From: an uncultured Eubacteriales bacterium
Lineage (GTDB): Bacteria > Bacillota > Clostridia > Oscillospirales > Oscillospiraceae
DNA length: 64,000 bases
Direction: 5' to 3'
Assembly (NCBI GenBank): GCA_900079765.1
Contig: LT599017.1
Location: 1 to 64,000 of the forward strand
Shown here one piece after another: positions 24,346 to 32,908 of the stretch; the stretch's first letter is position 1, and every line of letters begins with the position of its first letter. The position numbers and the translations under genes are program-made. Below the pieces are notes generated by a model. It saw nothing but the letters and a program-made list of their open reading frames with translations, made no database searches and was not told where the DNA came from.

Positions 24346-26526
24346 TTAAGCCAGATTTGGGGTTACCACGATTTCAAACACCCTGGCATGGGGACTGCCA
24401 TAGGTGGCCGTGACGGTAAGACGGAGGGCGGTAGCCGCCATGGGCCGCTCCGGGACAATTGGATAGCGCCGCCGCCAGTTTTCCTTTTCGGTGTGGATCG
24501 CGCGCCATTGTCCGTCCTCGCCCTTTAGCTCCAGCGTGAAGGCGCGGACCAGTTCGGGCGGCATGCCGGGCCGGGGAGTAAAGAGGTGGCTGTCTGCCCA
24601 CTTGTCGGCATGCGAGCTGGGGATCTCCTTGGAGAGGTCAGGGTCGAAGGTCAGGGTAATCTGCCCAATATCCTGGGTCTGCGCCCAGGTCAGCTCCACC
24701 ACCGCGGGGAGATGGTCGGAGATCCAGACGTTGGGTGCGCCGTAAGGCCGGTTGTAGCCACTCGTCAGGGTGGCTGGGCCATAGAGAAGGTCGTAGTCCC
24801 CGCGAACGCAGGGGTAAGCGTAGTCCGTGCCATCCCGCCGGCCGCAGAGGAACCCCGTGCGCTGCTCGGCCTCGGTGCGGAGGGAGATGGTGCTGTCCTC
24901 TCCGCAGACGAAGGTGAGAAAACATTCGGCGTCGATCTGGGGGAGGGGGAGGGCCGCCCAGTGCTCTCCCGCCGCCACCGTGAGCTCGACGTCGCCCATG
25001 GGCGACCCCGGCAAGAGCCGGGAGGGGAGGGGGGAGGTGTACCATGCGCCCTTCAGCGCCGCCGCCACAGGGGCGTTGAAGAGGGCCTCGGCCCGGTCCT
25101 GTCCGGCCCGGACCGGGAAGGTGAAGAACCGGTCTTTCAGAAGGAGCAGTTCCCCGGCGGGCTTGCCGCAGGTGCCGCCAAAGGTGCCGCTGACTGTGAG
25201 AGCTGCGCTGGGGGCCAGATCCTTGCCGTCTTTCACCAGGGTGCCGGGGAAAAAAGCGTCGTTCCGGTGCAGCCCCAGCTGGACTTCGGCAGCTGCGGCC
25301 TCGTCTATCCGGTCGGTGCCCACGCCCGCCTTTGCGCACCATGCGGCCAGCTGGCCCGCCGCCTGACCCGAGAGGGCGCAGGTATTCATGATGCGGGTGG
25401 AGGCAAAGGCCACATGGGTGGTGCCGATGTTGCGTCCGGCGAAGAGGAGGTTGGGCACCGTGCTGTTGTAGAGGGTGCGCAGTGGCACCTGGTAAGGGCT
25501 CACGGGGATCTGTATACAGCTATCCTCCATGCTCTTGACTCCGTCGGAGGGGTGGAAGTCGATGTACCAGCCGCCGTAGAAAGCACCGTCGTAAAAGACA
25601 TGGGGGGTTTCCACGTCGCCCTGGCGCAGGACGTAGTCGGTAATCATGCGCCGGGTCTCCCGCTTGCCGGGGTAGTTGCCCACCCACTCCAGCGTGTGGT
25701 TGTCGGCGTTAAACTTGCCGCTGTTCTTGATGTAGTTCCAGATGCCCATGATGAGCTTTTTCAGCCGGAGGGTCACCTCCTGCATCTCGTCCAAGGCACC
25801 GTTCAAGTGCCCGCCGTACTCCACCCACCAGTAGTCGCTGCCGCCGTAGTCCTCGCTGACGATGCGGGCACCGTTGTTGAGGATGGACTCCACATACTCC
25901 ATGTCGTAGGCGTAGTCGGGGGGAATAAAATTCACCTTGTGGTCAGCCTTTTTCACGTAGAAGAGGAGGGTGCTGCCCTGGGTGGCGGCCTCCGCCTCTA
26001 CCGGGGCCAGGCTTTCGCCGTACTCGCTCTGGCTCTCTTTTCCCAGGTGAAAGGGGACGCCCGCGGCTACGCCCAAGGTACCGTCCCCCGTGCAGTCGAT
26101 GAATATGTCGCCCGTGATGCGGTAGTACCCGTCCCCCAGCAGGTTCCGGCCAAAGACGGCGGCTACTCTGCCGTTTTCCAGCTCTACACGGTCCACATAG
26201 GTGTTGAGACAGAGCTCCAATAAGGGTTCTTTCAAAACCAGATCCAGCAGCACCTCATCCCAGAGGACGGGGTTGCCGTCGGGGTTCGTGTAGAGGTTTC
26301 GCATCTTGAAGTCGCCCCAGACGCCCATTTCCTCTGCAAAGAGGTTGCCCGCGCCGGTAGCGCCACGGGTCCATACCCGTATCTCGCTGCTGGAGTTGCC
26401 CCCCAGCACCGCCCGGCTCTGTAACAGCACCGTCCTTGCGCCGCCCCGGGCCGCGGCCACAGCGGCGCACACACCCGCCGGTCCGCCGCCCACGACCACC
26501 ACCTGGCCGTGCTTTTTCTGTACCAT
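24346..26526 (-). CDS. FAD-dependent oxidoreductase, FAD_oxidored family
   Basis: A 726-residue cytoplasmic protein. The N-terminal Rossmann site VVVVGGGPAGVCAAVAAARG (about 9-28) binds FAD; GNSSSEIRVW and DCTGDGTLG are further motifs of this family. After about residue 470 comes a beta-rich C-terminal part. Related proteins are frequent in glycan-use loci, where they are thought to oxidise sugars or their acids, but the substrate is unknown. The start was set at MVQKKHG because GGGAGA lies upstream and the FAD site is then near the N-terminus. It is first in the operon, divergent from the AraC-type regulator. Confidence 0.85.
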   Translation of the reverse strand: MVQKKHGQVVVVGGGPAGVCAAVAAARGGARTVLLQSRAVLGGNSSSEIRVWTRGATGAGNLFAEEMGVWGDFKMRNLYTNPDGNPVLWDEVLLDLVLKEPLLELCLNTYVDRVELENGRVAAVFGRNLLGDGYYRITGDIFIDCTGDGTLGVAAGVPFHLGKESQSEYGESLAPVEAEAATQGSTLLFYVKKADHKVNFIPPDYAYDMEYVESILNNGARIVSEDYGGSDYWWVEYGGHLNGALDEMQEVTLRLKKLIMGIWNYIKNSGKFNADNHTLEWVGNYPGKRETRRMITDYVLRQGDVETPHVFYDGAFYGGWYIDFHPSDGVKSMEDSCIQIPVSPYQVPLRTLYNSTVPNLLFAGRNIGTTHVAFASTRIMNTCALSGQAAGQLAAWCAKAGVGTDRIDEAAAAEVQLGLHRNDAFFPGTLVKDGKDLAPSAALTVSGTFGGTCGKPAGELLLLKDRFFTFPVRAGQDRAEALFNAPVAAALKGAWYTSPLPSRLLPGSPMGDVELTVAAGEHWAALPLPQIDAECFLTFVCGEDSTISLRTEAEQRTGFLCGRRDGTDYAYPCVRGDYDLLYGPATLTSGYNRPYGAPNVWISDHLPAVVELTWAQTQDIGQITLTFDPDLSKEIPSSHADKWADSHLFTPRPGMPPELVRAFTLELKGEDGQWRAIHTEKENWRRRYPIVPERPMAATALRLTVTATYGSPHARVFEIVVTPNLA

Positions 26527-26594
26527 CCTTATCTCTCCCAGCTCTATGCATGATTGTGCTATTGCCATTTGGCACAGCAAAAAAATGCGGAATC

Positions 26595-26609
26595 ATTTGC
26601 TATGCAAAT
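26595..26609. promoter_or_regulatory. Palindrome ATTTGC-TAT-GCAAAT in divergent region
   Basis: A perfect 6-3-6 palindrome in the 258-base region between the oxidoreductase and the PocR/AraC regulator. An overlapping GCTAT-TTGC-ATAGC palindrome lies on the other strand. It is a candidate operator for the regulator; AraC proteins more often use direct repeats, so this is weak. Confidence 0.35.
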
Positions 26610-26784
26610 AGCTAAAATGAACCGCGATATTTGGGGAATTTCTTGTCAAAACCCCCGAGATGAGTCTATCATAGCAAGCATTATCTTGTCACGCATTAAA
26701 TTCTTTGTTCAACTTCTGGATTTTTCCGCACAAAGATTGACAGAAAGATTAAAGTGCATTAAGGTAGGGAAGGGAGGGGAGAGC

Positions 26785-27735
26785 ATGAACGATTTCAACA
26801 AAATGTGCGCCTATTTGGAGCTGATGAAACGGAAATATAGCCTACATGTCTGCATCAAGGACTTCTGCGGCTTTATCCCCATTAATAAGGAATTGGACGT
26901 GGCTCTCCAGCCCTACCTTGCCCATACCAATCCTTATTGCATGTACATTAAGCATGACCGCGACAGGTATTACACCTGTCTCTCCCTCATCCGGCGCATG
27001 TACCACAAGTGTGAGGAGGCGCGGGGGCCCTTTTTCGGCATGTGCCACGCGGGGCTGGGGGAGTACGTAGTTTCCATCGGGGACGAAAAAATGCTGCTGG
27101 GTTGCATCAACGTCGGATTTTTCCAGACCCGGGAGCATACCGCCGAAAAATTGCTGGAGCGCACCTGCGCCAAAAGCCAGATTTTAGACGTTGATGTGGC
27201 AAAGACGCTTTACCGCCAAAGCATCTCTACCGCCACCGTGGACGTGGAGGATATGCTTTCCAACATGGAACTGCTGGCCGAATACCTCCTCCATACTTAT
27301 AAGCTCATGCAGGATACCCACGCAAAAATTACTGGGGATAAGCTGCGCAGCCAGTCCAACGAGGATAGCATCATCACCCACGCCATTGAGTACATCAAGT
27401 GCAATTATGCCTCCAGAATCGTCCTGGGGGAGTTGGCGGCTTTCTGCCACTGCAGCGAGAGCTACCTGAGCCGCATTTTCAAAAAGCGCACCGGAGTAAA
27501 CCTGAATATCTACATCAACAAGGTGCGGGTGGAGCACGCAAAGAACTACCTGTCGCTCTCCGGGGACACGGTGGCAGAGATCGCCGCCCGAGTGGGCTTC
27601 GACGACCCCAACTACTTTTCCCGGGTCTTTACCGCCCTCTATGGCAACCCGCCCACCGAGTACCGCCGCCGGTTCCATGGCAGCGTAAAGCTGGAGGAGA
27701 TTGAGCTTTTGGGGGACAAGCCCCTGGCTTTATGA
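26785..27735 (+). CDS. PocR-sensor AraC-family transcriptional regulator
   Basis: A 316-residue regulator. The N-terminal about 165 residues match the PocR ligand-binding type (CxY, HxGLGEYVVSI-like pattern, several Cys). The C-terminal AraC HTH domain is at about 215-310, with the second helix-turn-helix in DTVAEIAARVGFDDPNYFSR. GGAGGGG lies before the chosen ATG at 26785; longer in-frame starts lack a ribosome site. It most likely controls the divergent glycan-use operon. trmO follows after 27 bases and may be read through. Confidence 0.9.
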   Translation: MNDFNKMCAYLELMKRKYSLHVCIKDFCGFIPINKELDVALQPYLAHTNPYCMYIKHDRDRYYTCLSLIRRMYHKCEEARGPFFGMCHAGLGEYVVSIGDEKMLLGCINVGFFQTREHTAEKLLERTCAKSQILDVDVAKTLYRQSISTATVDVEDMLSNMELLAEYLLHTYKLMQDTHAKITGDKLRSQSNEDSIITHAIEYIKCNYASRIVLGELAAFCHCSESYLSRIFKKRTGVNLNIYINKVRVEHAKNYLSLSGDTVAEIAARVGFDDPNYFSRVFTALYGNPPTEYRRRFHGSVKLEEIELLGDKPLAL

Positions 27736-27762
27736 TATAATTGTGGAAAAGGAGGGTGAACC

Positions 27763-28452
27763 ATGGCAGAGAGCGTATCGATGAAGATCATCGCCCGCAT
27801 CCGCACCGACTTTCCCACCAAGTTTGGCATCCCCCGGCAGAGCGGCCTGGTGGACTCCTTGCGGGGCACCGTCGTTTTTGAGCCGGAGTACCGCAGTCCC
27901 GAGGCGCTGCGGGGGATCGAGGGCTTTTCCCACCTTTGGCTGGTGTGGCAGTTTTCCGAGGCGGTACGGGAGACCTGGTCTCCCACCGTGCGCCCGCCCC
28001 GCCTGGGCGGGAACGAACGCCTGGGGGTCTTCGCTACCCGCTCTCCCTTCCGGCCCAACGCCATCGGCCTCTCCTGCGTCAAGCTGGAGGGGGTGGAGCT
28101 GCATACACACGAGGGCCCCGTTCTCCATGTCGCCGGGGCCGATCTGATGGACGGCACCCCCATCTTTGACATCAAGCCCTACCTGCCCTATGTGGACAGC
28201 CGCCCCGACGCGGTAGGCGGGTTCGCCGCCAGTAAGCCGGAGGGCCTTCTGGAGGTGGACTTTCCGCGCGAGCTGATGGCAGTTATCCCGGAGACGCTGC
28301 GGGAGGGGCTGGTGGGCGTCCTCTCCTGCGATCCGCGCCCCTCCTATCAGACCGATCCCGAGCGGGTGTATGGCCTGGACTTCGGCGGGTATAACATCAA
28401 ATTCACCGTGGCGGAGGGGAAACTCACCGTTCGTTCCGCAGCTCCGCTGTAG
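27763..28452 (+). CDS. trmO: tRNA (N6-threonylcarbamoyladenosine-37 N6)-methyltransferase TrmO
   Basis: A 229-residue TsaA/TrmO-family enzyme that adds an N6-methyl group to t6A37 of tRNA using SAM. The family pattern is clear: FPTKFGIPRQSGL near the N-terminus, GIEGFSHLWLVW, and the block RLGVFATRSPFRPNAIGLS. The C-terminal part has the usual DGTPIFDIKPYLPY. GGAGGG lies 9 bases before the ATG. Confidence 0.92.
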   Translation: MAESVSMKIIARIRTDFPTKFGIPRQSGLVDSLRGTVVFEPEYRSPEALRGIEGFSHLWLVWQFSEAVRETWSPTVRPPRLGGNERLGVFATRSPFRPNAIGLSCVKLEGVELHTHEGPVLHVAGADLMDGTPIFDIKPYLPYVDSRPDAVGGFAASKPEGLLEVDFPRELMAVIPETLREGLVGVLSCDPRPSYQTDPERVYGLDFGGYNIKFTVAEGKLTVRSAAPL

Positions 28453-28505
28453 GAGGGCTGCAATTTCTATAGGGGGCCGCTCTCGGATTTGGCCTCTACA
28501 CCTCA

Positions 28506-28536
28506 GACGGTCCGCTTTTGCGGGCCGTTTGTTTTT
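28506..28536 (+). terminator. Terminator after trmO
   Basis: ACGGTCCGC/GCGGGCCGT stem (28507-28515 with 28520-28528) and TTGTTTTT. Confidence 0.8.
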
Positions 28537-28543
28537 CTCAGCC

Positions 28544-28572
28544 TTGCGATCAACCGTTCTCCGGGGTACAAT
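28544..28572 (+). promoter_or_regulatory. Promoter of nitroreductase-cobO pair
   Basis: TTGCGA, 17-bp spacer, TACAAT (28567-28572), 34 bases before the nitroreductase start. Confidence 0.65.
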
Positions 28573-28606
28573 AGGTGAGAAAGCCCCAGCTAGAAAGGAG
28601 CGTTTT

Positions 28607-29344
28607 ATGAACGACATTATCCAGAGCCTGTATGACCGCAAGTCCGTGCGGGTCTTTACCGAGGCGCCCGTGGCCCCGGAGGTCAAGCACGCCATCCTGG
28701 AGGCGGCCGCACAGGCACCCAGTGCGGGCTGCCAGCAGCTTTACACCATCCTGGACATTACCGACCCCACGCTCAAAGCCACCCTAGCCGACACCTGCGA
28801 TCACCAGCCCTTTATCGCAAAGGCCCCGGTGGTACTGGTCTTCTGCGCAGACTGCCGCAAGTGGTACGACGCGTATCTGGCCGCGGGCTGTACTCCCCGG
28901 ACGCCCGGCGTGGGGGATCTGCTCCTGGCCTGCTCGGATACTCTTATCGCAGCCCAAAATGCCGTGGTAGCCGCCGAGAGCCTGGGTATAGGCTCCTGCT
29001 ACATTGGGGATATCATGGAGCTCTGCGAAGAGCATCGCCGCCTCTTGAACCTGCCCCAGTGGGTTTTTCCGGCGGCCATGCTGGTGATGGGCTACCCCAC
29101 CCAGCAGCAGAAGGACCGGCCCAAGCCCGAGCGGTTCCACCTCTCCCACGTCGTCCACGAGAATGGCTACCGCGCCATGGACGAGGCCGAACTGCGGGAG
29201 ATGTTCGCCGGGCGTACCGACGGCAGGGACTATGAAAGCTGGATGCGGGCCTTCTGCGACCGGAAGTATAACTCCGACTTTGCCTGGGAAATGAGCCGCT
29301 CGGTGGGGGAGTACCTGCATGACTTTGAGGTGCGGGGAGAATGA
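28607..29344 (+). CDS. Nitroreductase family protein
   Basis: A 245-residue FMN-dependent nitroreductase-fold protein. RKSVRVF near residue 11 and QAPSAGCQQ near 39 are the FMN-phosphate and N-terminal motifs; GIGSCYIGDIMEL near residue 126 is the second family block. After about residue 180 it carries an extension ending in DFAWEMSRSVGEYLHDF. Substrate unknown. It overlaps the adenosyltransferase gene by four bases (ATGA), so translation is probably coupled. It does not show clear BluB features. Confidence 0.88.
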   Translation: MNDIIQSLYDRKSVRVFTEAPVAPEVKHAILEAAAQAPSAGCQQLYTILDITDPTLKATLADTCDHQPFIAKAPVVLVFCADCRKWYDAYLAAGCTPRTPGVGDLLLACSDTLIAAQNAVVAAESLGIGSCYIGDIMELCEEHRRLLNLPQWVFPAAMLVMGYPTQQQKDRPKPERFHLSHVVHENGYRAMDEAELREMFAGRTDGRDYESWMRAFCDRKYNSDFAWEMSRSVGEYLHDFEVRGE

Positions 29345-29853
29345 TTCACATCTACTGCGGCGATGGGAAGGGGAAGACAACCTGCGCCTTTGGCCTGGCC
29401 CTACGGGCGGCGGGACGGGGGAAGGGCGTGGTGGTGGCCCAGTTTTTGAAGAGCGAAGACAGCGGAGAGCGACTGGCCCTCCGGGCCATATCAGACGTGG
29501 AGCTGCTGCCCCTGCCTGAGAAAATAAAATTCACCTTTGCCATGGACGAGGCGGAGCGGGCGGAGGCCACCGCGCACTCCCTGGCGCTCCTTGACGGGGT
29601 GGCCCGGGCGCTGGAGGCCGGGGCGGACCTGGCCGTCCTGGACGAATGCTGCGCCGCCGTGTCCACCGGATTGCTGCCTCGGGAGCGCGTGACCGCCCTG
29701 CTGGACCGCTGGAGAAGCGAGCGGGAGATCGTCCTCACCGGACGGAATCCGGACCCGGAGCTCACCCTCCGGGCCGACTATATCACCGAGATGAAAAAGC
29801 TCCGCCACCCATACGACAAGGGCCTTCCCGCCCGTTTAGGCGTGGAGTGGTGA
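29341..29853 (+). CDS. cobO: Corrinoid adenosyltransferase, CobO/BtuR type
   Basis: A 170-residue enzyme that transfers the adenosyl group of ATP to cob(I)alamin or a corrinoid precursor. The P-loop GDGKGKTT at residues 7-14 and the block ADLAVLDECCAAVSTGLL near 100 are those of CobA/CobO. It makes a P-loop fold in the cytosol. Its start lies within the end of the nitroreductase gene, with GGGGAG just upstream. Confidence 0.92.
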   Translation: MIHIYCGDGKGKTTCAFGLALRAAGRGKGVVVAQFLKSEDSGERLALRAISDVELLPLPEKIKFTFAMDEAERAEATAHSLALLDGVARALEAGADLAVLDECCAAVSTGLLPRERVTALLDRWRSEREIVLTGRNPDPELTLRADYITEMKKLRHPYDKGLPARLGVEW

Positions 29854-29856
29854 CCT

Positions 29857-29884
29857 GCGGTATGGCGCAAAAGGGCAATACCGC
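29857..29884 (+). terminator. Possible hairpin after cobO
   Basis: GCGGTAT/ATACCGC stem (29857-29863 with 29878-29884). It lacks a T-run, so termination is uncertain. Confidence 0.35.
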
Positions 29885-29926
29885 CTGAAATCTTCCCGAA
29901 AAGCCACTGAGAAAACTGATAAGTTC

Positions 29927-29954
29927 TTGAAAAATACGATAAGAATGGTATAAT
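29927..29954 (+). promoter_or_regulatory. Promoter of ppdK
   Basis: TTGAAA, 16-bp spacer with TGG, then TATAAT (29949-29954); the ppdK start is 35 bases further on, after AAGGAGGAAG. Confidence 0.8.
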
Positions 29955-29989
29955 AGAGAACACGTCTACCTTAAGGAGGAAGTTAATAG

Positions 29990-32620
29990 ATGGCACATAA
30001 ATATGTCTACCTGTTTTCCGAGGGAAATGGCTCCATGAAGGAGCTGCTGGGCGGCAAGGGCGCCAACCTGGCTGAAATGTGCAGCCTGGGCATGCCCGTA
30101 CCCCAGGGCTTTACCGTCTCCACCGAGGCCTGCACCCAGTACTATAACGACGGCCGCTCCATCAACGCCGACATTGAAAACGAGATCATGGAGTACCTCG
30201 CCAAGCTGGAGGGCATCACCGGCAAGACCTTCGGCGACCCCAAGAACCCCCTGCTGGTCTCCGTCCGCTCCGGCGCCCGCGCCTCCATGCCCGGCATGAT
30301 GGACACCATCCTCAACCTGGGCCTCAACGACACCGTGGTGGAGGGCTTTGCCGCCATTACCCAGAACCCGCGTTTTGCTTACGACTCTTACCGCCGTTTC
30401 ATCCAGATGTTTTCCGACGTGGTTATGGAGCTCTCCAAAAAGCGCTTTGAGGAGATCATCGACGCCAAGAAGGAAGAGCGGGGCATCAAGCTGGATACCG
30501 AGCTCACTACCGAGGATCTGCAGGATCTGGTGGTGCGGTTCAAGAAGTTCTATAAGGACGAGAAGGGCGTGGACTTCCCCACCGACCCCAAGACTCAGCT
30601 GATGGAGGCCGTCAAGGCCGTCTTCCGCTCCTGGGACAACCCCCGCGCCAACGTCTACCGCCGCATGAACGAGATCCCCTACGACTGGGGCACCGCCGTC
30701 AACGTGCAGTCCATGGTCTTCGGCAACTCCGGCAACAGCTCGGGCACCGGCGTGGCGTTCACCCGCAATCCGGCCACCGGTGAGAAGGCCCTCTTCGGTG
30801 AGTACCTTATCAACGCCCAGGGCGAGGACGTGGTGGCCGGCGTGCGCACCCCCAACCCCATCTCCCACCTCGCCGAGGATATGCCCGAGGTGTACCAGCA
30901 GTTCGCCGAGACGGCGGACCGCCTTGAGAAGCACTATAAGGACATGCAGGACATGGAGTTTACCATCGAGGACGGCAAGCTCTATATGCTCCAGACCCGC
31001 AATGGCAAGCGTACCGCCGCCGCCGCCCTGAAAGTGGCCGTGGACCTGGTGGACGAGGGCATGATCGATGAGAAAGAGGCCGTCCTCCGCGTGGAGCCCA
31101 AGCAGCTCGACTCCCTCCTCCACCCCCAGTTCGACCCCGCCGCCCTGAAAAAGGCCGAGGTCATCGGCAAGGGCCTGGCTGCCTCCCCCGGCGCAGCCTG
31201 CGGCAAGGTAGTATTCACCGCCGAGGATGCCAAGGAGTGGCATAATCGCGGCGAAAAAGTCGTTCTTGTCCGCCTCGAGACTTCCCCCGAGGACATCGAG
31301 GGCATGCAGGTCTCCCAGGGCATCCTCACCGTCCGCGGCGGCATGACTTCCCACGCCGCCGTCGTGGCCCGCGGCATGGGCACCTGCTGCGTCTCCGGCT
31401 GCGGCGACATCGTGGTGGACTACGCCAAGGCTCAGTTCACCCTGGGCGGCAAGGCTTATAAGGAGGGCGACTTCATCTCCATCGACGGCTCCACCGGCAA
31501 TATCTACGGCGAGGCTATCGCCACCGTGCCCGCCGACGTGGGCTCCGGCGACTTCGGCCGCCTGATGGGCTGGGCCGACAAGTACCGCCAGCTCCAGGTC
31601 TACACCAATGCCGACACCCCCAAGGACGCTGCCCAGGCCCGCTCCTTCGGCGCGGAGGGCATCGGCCTGACCCGTACCGAGCATATGTTCTTCGAAGGCG
31701 AGCGCATTAAGGCCATGCGTGAGATGATTCTGGCCGAAAACACCGAGGAGCGCAAGAAGGCCCTCGCCAAGATCATGCCTTATCAGCAGGGCGACTTCGA
31801 GGGGCTCTACGAGGCGATGGAGGGCTGCCCCGTGGTCATCCGCTACCTCGATCCCCCCCTGCACGAGTTCCTTCCTACCAAGGAAGAGGACATCAAAGAG
31901 CTGGCCGAGGACATGGGCATCACCGTGGAGAAGATCCACAACGTGATTGCCTCCCTCCATGAGTTCAACCCCATGATGGGCCACCGCGGCTGCCGTCTGG
32001 CCGTCTCCTATCCCGAGATCGCCGAGATGCAGACCACCGCCGTCATCAACGCCGCCATCAACGTCACCAAGAAGGGCAAGTACCACATCGAGCCCCAGAT
32101 CATGATCCCCCTGGTGGGCGAGGTCAAGGAGCTCAAGTTCGTTAAGGATGTGGTTGTCGCCACCGCCGATAAGATCATCGCCGCCTCCGGCATCGACCTC
32201 AAGTATGAGGTTGGCACCATGATCGAGATTCCCCGCGCCGCCCTCACCGCCGACGAGATCGCCACCGAGGCTGAGTTCTTCTCCTTTGGCACCAATGACC
32301 TCACTCAGATGACCTTCGGTTTCTCCCGTGACGACGCGGGCAAGTTCCTCGATTACTACTACGGCAACAAGATCTACGAGAGCGATCCCTTTGCTCACCT
32401 GGACCAGAACGGCGTGGGTAAGCTGGTGGAGATGGCCGCCCAGAAGGGCAAGGCCACCCGTCCCAGCATCCACCTGGGCATCTGCGGTGAGCATGGCGGC
32501 GATCCCACCAGCGTGGAGTTCTGCCACAAGGTTGGCCTGAACTACGTCTCCTGCTCCCCCTTCCGTGTGCCCATCGCCCGGCTCGCCGCCGCCCAGGCTG
32601 CCATCAAGAACCCCCGGTAA
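29990..32620 (+). CDS. ppdK: Pyruvate, phosphate dikinase
   Basis: An 876-residue enzyme interconverting pyruvate + ATP + Pi with phosphoenolpyruvate + AMP + PPi, used in glycolysis or gluconeogenesis of anaerobes. ATP-grasp N-terminal domain (GKGANLAEM at about 22-30), phosphohistidine domain with GGMTSHAAVVARGMG placing the catalytic His at residue 455, and C-terminal PEP/pyruvate barrel with GICGEHGGDP placing Cys at about 831. These positions match the known Clostridium symbiosum enzyme. Codon use is highly biased to C-ending codons, as in highly expressed genes, which also creates a long false frame on the other strand. Confidence 0.97.
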   Translation: MAHKYVYLFSEGNGSMKELLGGKGANLAEMCSLGMPVPQGFTVSTEACTQYYNDGRSINADIENEIMEYLAKLEGITGKTFGDPKNPLLVSVRSGARASMPGMMDTILNLGLNDTVVEGFAAITQNPRFAYDSYRRFIQMFSDVVMELSKKRFEEIIDAKKEERGIKLDTELTTEDLQDLVVRFKKFYKDEKGVDFPTDPKTQLMEAVKAVFRSWDNPRANVYRRMNEIPYDWGTAVNVQSMVFGNSGNSSGTGVAFTRNPATGEKALFGEYLINAQGEDVVAGVRTPNPISHLAEDMPEVYQQFAETADRLEKHYKDMQDMEFTIEDGKLYMLQTRNGKRTAAAALKVAVDLVDEGMIDEKEAVLRVEPKQLDSLLHPQFDPAALKKAEVIGKGLAASPGAACGKVVFTAEDAKEWHNRGEKVVLVRLETSPEDIEGMQVSQGILTVRGGMTSHAAVVARGMGTCCVSGCGDIVVDYAKAQFTLGGKAYKEGDFISIDGSTGNIYGEAIATVPADVGSGDFGRLMGWADKYRQLQVYTNADTPKDAAQARSFGAEGIGLTRTEHMFFEGERIKAMREMILAENTEERKKALAKIMPYQQGDFEGLYEAMEGCPVVIRYLDPPLHEFLPTKEEDIKELAEDMGITVEKIHNVIASLHEFNPMMGHRGCRLAVSYPEIAEMQTTAVINAAINVTKKGKYHIEPQIMIPLVGEVKELKFVKDVVVATADKIIAASGIDLKYEVGTMIEIPRAALTADEIATEAEFFSFGTNDLTQMTFGFSRDDAGKFLDYYYGNKIYESDPFAHLDQNGVGKLVEMAAQKGKATRPSIHLGICGEHGGDPTSVEFCHKVGLNYVSCSPFRVPIARLAAAQAAIKNPR

Positions 32621-32651
32621 AATCGAACCCCCAGCCGTTCCATGAATAGAG

Positions 32652-32702
32652 ATAGGGTGTGCCGTAATTCCAACATGAATGTTGGCGGCACACCCTATTT
32701 TC
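32652..32702 (+). terminator. Terminator of ppdK
   Basis: Outer stem ATAGGGTGTGCCG/CGGCACACCCTAT (32652-32664 with 32686-32698) with inner CCAAC/GTTGG, then TTTT. Confidence 0.85.
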
Positions 32703-32705
32703 ATA

Positions 32706-32845
32706 TCAAAAGCCGATCACGCCCTCCAGGTCCCGACCCAGCGCGTCCTCCTCGGCATAGGGAACGGTGAAGGGGCCGGCCGTCTTCAGCGACGCCAGGG
32801 TGGGGGAGAAGAGCTCCTTCGGCTGATAAGGAGACAATCCCCACA
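32706..32845 (-). pseudogene. C-terminal remnant of an unidentified protein
   Basis: The minus strand encodes about 45 residues ending FTVPYAEEDALGRDLEGVIGF then a stop, a sequence that reads like a real conserved C-terminus with strong third-position GC. Upstream it runs into the terminator at 32846-32878 with no start codon or ribosome site. I read it as the left-over end of a gene lost by deletion; family not recognised. Confidence 0.35.
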
Positions 32846-32882
32846 AAAGGAGCCCGGACCAACGGTCCGGGCTCCTTTAAAT
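32846..32882 (-). terminator. Terminator of the GNAT gene
   Basis: Perfect 15-bp stem AAAGGAGCCCGGACC/GGTCCGGGCTCCTTT with triloop (32846-32860 with 32864-32878); TTTTG follows on the minus strand. Confidence 0.85.
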
Positions 32883-32908
32883 TGAGATGTCGAGTCTTTG
32901 AGCCCGCA

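Noticed and set aside
23296-24528. Long plus-strand frame opposite the solute-binding gene
   Set aside because: Composition is low-complexity (Gly/Ala/His) and there is no ribosome site; the minus frame is a clear lipoprotein.
29966-32704. A 912-codon open frame on the minus strand across ppdK
   Set aside because: It mirrors ppdK and comes from the strong C-ending codon bias of that gene; the translation is a Gly/Leu/Val/His-rich string without domains, while the plus frame is a full dikinase.
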